Translations under genes and position numbers: made by a program
Notes under the pieces: model-generated
The model's input: only the letters and a program-made list of their open reading frames with translations
What the model was told of the DNA's origin: nothing
The model's database searches: none
Assembly (NCBI RefSeq): GCF_024500045.1
Contig: NZ_JTEO01000004.1
Location: forward strand, 558,001 to 622,000
Length of the DNA stretch: 64,000 nt
DNA from: Methanolobus chelungpuianus
GTDB lineage: Archaea; Halobacteriota; Methanosarcinia; Methanosarcinales; Methanosarcinaceae
Reading direction: 5' to 3'
Shown: piece by piece, positions 61,659 to 64,000 of the stretch
How positions within the stretch are numbered: position 1 is the stretch's first letter
How the letters are laid out: each line of letters starts with the position of its first letter

Positions 61659-62273
61659 ATGGCAGAAATGGACGAAATGACAAAAGGAGCATTCCAGGAA
61701 GCAGGGAACATCGGAATGGGTCACCTGGCAACCTCTCTTTCGAAGATGGTGAACAGAGAGGTAAAGATCGACATACCTGTAGTGGAGATGCTTTCACTCG
61801 ATGAGATAATATCCAGGGCCTCTAATGGAAAGCAGAAGAGCGTTGTAGGGATACACCTGAACATCTCAGGGGATGTGACGGGAGGAACCCTGATACTTCT
61901 ACCCAAATTCTCCGCACTTTCATTCTCAGACCTGCTTCTGAAGAAATCCATAGGGACCACAACCAAGATAGAGGAGCTTGAGACCCGCAAACTCCGTGAG
62001 ATGGGAGTGCGCCTGTGCAGTTCCTACATGCGTGTGGTCAATGAGTTCCTCGGGATCAATCTTTCCATCGGTGACCCCACGATGGATGTCAACATGGAGG
62101 GAGTATCCGATTTCATAAAGAAGGAGATAGGCCAGCTGGCTGACGAGTTCATAGTCGTCAAGGGGGAATGCTATATCCCATCCACCAACTCCAGGAACGA
62201 ATTCAACATGCTCTTCGAGCCTGAGGCCAGTGACATCATTATGGCTGCTATCATGAAAAAAATGATGGGATGA
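61659..62273 (+). CDS. cheC: CheC-type CheY-P phosphatase
   Basis: The 204-aa product has the phosphatase motif E-x-x-N in FQEAGNIGMGHLATSLSKMV, then EVKIDIPVVEMLSLDEIISR. The second half (LETRKLREMGVRLCSSYMRV VNEFLG, split here) has Glu and Asn in positions like the second motif but less clear. CheC proteins lower CheY-P and often pair with CheD; no CheD is in this window. It begins 17 bases after cheA. The name is a family call; it could be a CheX-like variant. Confidence 0.88.
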   Translation: MAEMDEMTKGAFQEAGNIGMGHLATSLSKMVNREVKIDIPVVEMLSLDEIISRASNGKQKSVVGIHLNISGDVTGGTLILLPKFSALSFSDLLLKKSIGTTTKIEELETRKLREMGVRLCSSYMRVVNEFLGINLSIGDPTMDVNMEGVSDFIKKEIGQLADEFIVVKGECYIPSTNSRNEFNMLFEPEASDIIMAAIMKKMMG

Positions 62274-62274
62274 A

Positions 62275-64000
62275 ATGAACGGTTCCCACTTTGCCCTGGA
62301 CATAGGTACCAGGACCGTTGTGGGGCTCATTGTCGAAGGAGAGCCTCTGGAAGTAAAAGCCGCATGCATCTGTGAACATGATGAACGCAGCATGCATGAC
62401 GGACAGATCCATGATGTTGAGAAAGTCGCAGAGGTAGTCGGTAAAGTAAAGTCAGAGCTTGAGAAACAGCTCGGATACAAGCTCACGAAGGCCAGCGTGG
62501 CTGTTGCCGGCAGGGCATTGAGAACCTCCAGGGCAAAGGTCGCCATCGAACTCCCATACCGTGAGATCACTGAAAAGGAAGTGTCTGAGATCGAGTTTGA
62601 AGCAGTTGCAAGGGCCAGCAGTAAGATCGATGGCGATGAGCGCTTCAGCTGCGTAGGTTATTCGGTCATCGGGTACGAACTTGACGGACAGGGGATCTCC
62701 AATATCATAGGGCACAGTGGAACTTCGATATCCGTGGAAGTTCTTGCAACCTTTCTGCCGGAAGCTGTGGTTAACAGCATGTTCGCGGTACTCGCCAGGT
62801 GTGGCATGGAGATCGCGGGTATCACCCTGGAGCCCATCGCCGCCCTGAGCGTTGCCATCCCCGTGGATATGCGCAAGCTCAACCTGGCGCTTGTGGACAT
62901 TGGTGCAGGCACCTCCGATATAGCAGTGACGAGTGACGGAACTGTCATAGGGTACGGCATGGTTGCGGAGGCGGGGGACGAGATCACTGATTTCATATGC
63001 GACCATTACCTGGTCGACTTCAAAAAGGGAGAGGAGATAAAGCAGAAGCTGTCTGCCTGTGAGAAGGTGGAGATACAGGACTTCTTCGGCAATGTGACAG
63101 AAATACAGGCTGCTGAAGTCATTTCTGCCATAGGGGAAGAAGTGGACAGGCTAGCCCGGCACATAGCCGACGAGATACTTGCAATAAACGGCAAGCCACC
63201 CCGGGCAGTGGTGCTTGTGGGAGGCGGGTCCCAGACTGTCACACTGAAGGAACGGCTCTCAGTACATCTGGGAGTACCTGTGCAGCGCATAGGAGCCCGT
63301 CTTCCTGCCATGATAGAGCAGTTCAGGGACAATACCGGCAAGGTCACAGGCGCCGACATGATCACACCACTTGGCATAGCCCTGGCATCCATACGGAAAA
63401 CAGGCATCGGGTTTACAGAGCTAACTGTTAACGGTGCAGCTGTTCATCTCATGGCATTGAACAGCCTTACGGTAATGGATGCCCTGGTAGCCGCGCACAT
63501 AAAAAGGATATATCCGCGTCCGGGGCTGGCCCTTACGCTAAAGGTGAACTCGCAGTTCATGACCGTTGAAGGAGATGCAGGCAAACATGCCGGTATCCTC
63601 CTGGGCGGGAAGAAGGCGACCCTTGGGGATCCGGTCGGCAACGGGTCCGTGATAGAGTTCGAACCGCCCGTAGACGGCAGTAATGCAAGCATAACTGTCA
63701 GGGAACTTGCATCCAGAACCGGAACCCCACTGCTCACCGGCATAATCATCAACGACCAGGGAGCAGAACAAATGACCCCTGTCCTTGTGAACGGGAAGAA
63801 GGCATCACCCGGGGACAGTATACCTGACAGGTCAGAGGTATCGATACAGGCAGCCACGCTTCTGGATGTAGTGCTCGGCAGAGCAGGCAGTGGCCCACAG
63901 GACAGGATACAGGTCACCGTCAACAAGAGGCCAAAGGTCCTCTACAGGATGCGATTTGATGTCACGCTTAACGGGAGCCCTGTAGATGCGGGGAAACTTT
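62275..64000 (+). CDS. FtsA-like actin-fold ATPase with C-terminal extension (partial)
   Basis: The frame starts at ATG 62275, two bases after the cheC stop, and runs past the window edge (575 codons visible). The actin fold shows phosphate-1 SHFALDIGTRTVVGLIVEGE, a SHS2-like region as in FtsA (about residues 75-175; LTKASVAVAGRALRTSRAKV, and VEVLATFLPEAVVNSMFAVL), phosphate-2 LALVDIGAGTSDIAVTSDGT and the adenosine loop RAVVLVGGGSQTVTLKERLS. From about residue 380 an extension follows (TELTVNGAAVHLMALNSLTV; VIEFEPPVDGSNASITVREL) made of beta-rich, ubiquitin-like units. FtsA anchors FtsZ in bacteria; archaea normally use SepF. The closest architecture that I recall is in Firmicutes, so transfer is possible. 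Confidence 0.85.
   Translation, partial: MNGSHFALDIGTRTVVGLIVEGEPLEVKAACICEHDERSMHDGQIHDVEKVAEVVGKVKSELEKQLGYKLTKASVAVAGRALRTSRAKVAIELPYREITEKEVSEIEFEAVARASSKIDGDERFSCVGYSVIGYELDGQGISNIIGHSGTSISVEVLATFLPEAVVNSMFAVLARCGMEIAGITLEPIAALSVAIPVDMRKLNLALVDIGAGTSDIAVTSDGTVIGYGMVAEAGDEITDFICDHYLVDFKKGEEIKQKLSACEKVEIQDFFGNVTEIQAAEVISAIGEEVDRLARHIADEILAINGKPPRAVVLVGGGSQTVTLKERLSVHLGVPVQRIGARLPAMIEQFRDNTGKVTGADMITPLGIALASIRKTGIGFTELTVNGAAVHLMALNSLTVMDALVAAHIKRIYPRPGLALTLKVNSQFMTVEGDAGKHAGILLGGKKATLGDPVGNGSVIEFEPPVDGSNASITVRELASRTGTPLLTGIIINDQGAEQMTPVLVNGKKASPGDSIPDRSEVSIQAATLLDVVLGRAGSGPQDRIQVTVNKRPKVLYRMRFDVTLNGSPVDAGKL

Noticed and set aside
58093-62273. A split or degenerate chemotaxis cluster because cheW, cheR and cheD are missing
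   Set aside because: The operon runs out of the window on the right, so their absence here says nothing about the genome.

Overview
The window reads as the chromosome of a methanogenic archaeon, most likely a member of the Methanosarcinales close to Methanolobus or Methanococcoides. The taxon is inferred from gene content: a methanogenesis marker 2 homologue, NifB, a coenzyme F390 synthetase-like enzyme, a tetrahydromethanopterin/F420-type glutamate ligase, the preQ0/archaeosine genes queC-queE-queD, archaeal TruD and Pth2, DUF835/KaiC-like signalling proteins, box-A promoters (TTTAWATA type) and GGAGG/AGGTGAT ribosome-binding sites. Several starts are TTG, chosen because a good ribosome-binding site precedes them.

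Layout. 1-9.9 kb: scattered housekeeping and accessory genes (FAH hydrolase, anion permease, tail-anchored TPR protein, small conserved proteins, PfpI/DJ-1, GNAT, NERD-SF1 helicase). 9.4-19.1 kb: membrane transport (GbsR regulator with an SMR exporter, a YjdF-like membrane protein, a CPA2 antiporter with USP-like domains, an NSS amino-acid symporter next to a group II PLP decarboxylase), plus a possible structured RNA at about 14.05-14.21 kb. 19.1-22 kb: a decayed, AT-rich zone holding a pentapeptide-repeat protein, an IS5-type transposase fossil and a frameshifted gene. 22-34.3 kb: a complete type I-E CRISPR-Cas locus (cas3-cse1-cse2-cas7-cas5-cas6e-cas1-cas2) with a divergent Csa3-like CARF regulator, a short leader and an array of 51 repeats and 50 spacers. 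A tRNA-Thr(GGT) follows.

34.5-42.2 kb: DUF98 chorismate-lyase-like protein, radical SAM enzymes, and a leftward run queC-DUF366-queE-queD-nifB-mmp2. 42.2-57.9 kb: a broken ferritin-like gene, YyaL-type protein, F390 synthetase-like ligase, a response regulator-PAS-PAS-DUF835 protein with a KaiC-like ATPase, DUF434 protein with an ATP-grasp ligase, Pth2, a transglutaminase-like lipoprotein, TruD, and the Trm112-DUF7524-like-PyrG unit. 58-64 kb: a chemotaxis operon cheY-cheB-cheA-cheC whose next gene, starting 2 bases after cheC and running out of the window, encodes an FtsA-like actin-fold ATPase with an unusual C-terminal extension.

The two parts most worth a second look are the FtsA-like protein inside the chemotaxis operon, since FtsA is essentially a bacterial protein, and the bacterial-style I-E CRISPR locus paired with an archaeal-style Csa3 regulator whose shared intergenic region carries palindromes and direct repeats. 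All calls were made by reading the sequence and translations; no database search was run, and family numbers (DUFs) are from memory.
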